A stretch of DNA of 64,000 bases from Massilia sp. BJB1822 (GTDB lineage Bacteria; Pseudomonadota; Gammaproteobacteria; Burkholderiales; Burkholderiaceae_D): positions 744,001-808,000 of the forward strand of contig NZ_JABWEB010000001.1 of NCBI RefSeq assembly GCF_013369485.1, written 5' to 3'. The translations under genes were made by a program, and so were the position numbers. The notes beneath the pieces are model-generated. The model made no database searches and was not told where the DNA came from. It saw only the letters and a list, made by a program, of their open reading frames with translations. Of this stretch, positions 63,470-64,000 are shown one piece after another. The first letter of the stretch is position 1, and the number at the start of each line of letters is the position of its first letter.

Positions 63470-64000
63470 ATGTCACTTCCCGCACCTTCCAGCGACGCCC
63501 TGGCCGCGTCCCACGCCCTGCAGCAGCAGATCGCCGCCGAAATCGCGCAGCAGTCCGGCGCCATTCCCTTCAGCCGCTTCATGGAGCTGGCGCTGTATGC
63601 GCCGGACCTGGGCTATTACAGCGGCGGTTCCGCCAAGCTGGGCAAGGATGGCGATTTTACAACGGCGCCTGAATTGAGTGCCCTGTTCGGCCAGGCGCTG
63701 GCCCAGGCCGCAGCCGCTATTATGGCGCAAAGCGCGCCCCACATCCTCGAATTCGGGGCCGGCACCGGCAAGCTGGCGCGCGATGTCCTGACCGAGCTGG
63801 CGCGCGCCGGCGTGGCCGTGGAGCGCTACGCCATCGTCGAACTGTCGGGCGAATTGCGCGCGCGCCAGCAGGAAGCGCTGCGCGACTTCCCCCAGGTGGT
63901 GTGGCTGGACGGCTTCCCTGAGCAGTTCGACGGCGCCATCCTCGGCAACGAGGTGCTGGACGCCATGCCCGTCAGCCTGCTGCGCAAGACGGCGGCCGGC
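63470..64000 (+). CDS. SAM-dependent methyltransferase, MidA/DUF185 family, 3' end outside window
   Basis: The first 177 codons of a methyltransferase related to mitochondrial MidA/NDUFAF7. The SAM site appears as ILEFGAGTGKLARDVLTEL and the DUF185 signature GPISFSRFMELALYAPDLGYYS-like FSRFMELALYAPDLGYYSGG is clear, as is ILGNEVLDAMPV. The human relative methylates a complex I subunit. The ATG is at 63470; the alternative at 63462 lies out of frame. It is divergent from the pteridine-reductase-like gene and the common end of the ttcA-folB cluster. Confidence 0.9.
   Translation, partial: MSLPAPSSDALAASHALQQQIAAEIAQQSGAIPFSRFMELALYAPDLGYYSGGSAKLGKDGDFTTAPELSALFGQALAQAAAAIMAQSAPHILEFGAGTGKLARDVLTELARAGVAVERYAIVELSGELRARQQEALRDFPQVVWLDGFPEQFDGAILGNEVLDAMPVSLLRKTAAG

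Overview
This window looks like a chromosomal segment of a high-GC betaproteobacterium, most likely an Oxalobacteraceae member of the Massilia/Duganella/Janthinobacterium type. I infer this from strong GC bias at third codon positions, Burkholderiales-type gene neighbourhoods (gpsA-secB-grxC; metK-lpxL-lpxL-dapF and DUF484-xerC-cobW-dksA; ttcA-folB-pteridine reductase-midA), an S-adenosylhomocysteine riboswitch in front of ahcY, and Omp32-type porins. No species can be named from the sequence alone. I see no prophage, transposase, CRISPR array, tRNA or rRNA.

Layout. 1-2.8 kb (minus): gpsA (cut by the window edge), an SH3-domain secreted protein, secB, a glutaredoxin and a membrane-anchored rhodanese. 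2.9-9.6 kb (plus): gpmA, an EnvC-like divisome protein, a CtpA-type protease, a MoeB/ThiF E1-like enzyme and a secreted amidohydrolase. 9.7-20.7 kb (plus): a complete twelve-gene type II secretion operon in the order gspG-H-I-J-K-L-M-N-D-E-F-C, mostly with overlapping or nearly touching genes. 20.8-23.1 kb: a patatin/outer-membrane barrel (type Vd) protein. 23.1-30.1 kb (minus): a small basic ORF coupled to hslU, hslVU behind a near-consensus heat-shock promoter, a two-copy STAS-like protein, dksA with a degenerate zinc finger, a histidine-rich CobW/G3E GTPase, xerC and a DUF484 gene.

30.2-34.8 kb holds two porins and a Sel1-repeat protein lying between DUF484 and dapF, a pair usually adjacent in related bacteria; the only long gene-free stretch (32.70-33.15 kb) lies here. 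34.8-37.4 kb (minus): two LpxL-type acyltransferases and dapF in one overlapping operon. 37.6-41.6 kb (plus): an SAM-cycle block of metK, SAH riboswitch-ahcY, a small membrane protein and metF. 41.6-48.7 kb: 5-formyl-THF cyclo-ligase, a Slt-type lytic transglycosylase, an NDUFA9-like NAD-binding protein, a GST, CCA-adding enzyme, an unknown secreted protein and a GNAT acetyltransferase. 48.8-54.7 kb: an unknown protein and an Lrp regulator divergent from hpd and a 1192-residue indolepyruvate ferredoxin oxidoreductase, together a likely aromatic amino acid catabolic locus. 55-61.2 kb: a TonB-dependent receptor, an S41-protease lipoprotein and an M14 carboxypeptidase, which look like a peptide or protein scavenging group. 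61.2-64 kb: ttcA, folB, a pteridine-reductase-like SDR and the start of a MidA-type methyltransferase.

Most genes are recognisable housekeeping functions. I did not find a convincing wholly new system. The most rewarding regulatory leads are the hslVU heat-shock promoter, the metK leader with two mutually exclusive stems, the SAH riboswitch, three genes with a -10 box exactly 6 nt from the start codon, and the unusual 5' end of the TonB receptor gene. The least understood proteins are the hslU-coupled 66-residue protein, the repeat STAS protein, the Sel1 protein's C-terminal domain, and the unknowns at 47.2 and 48.8 kb.
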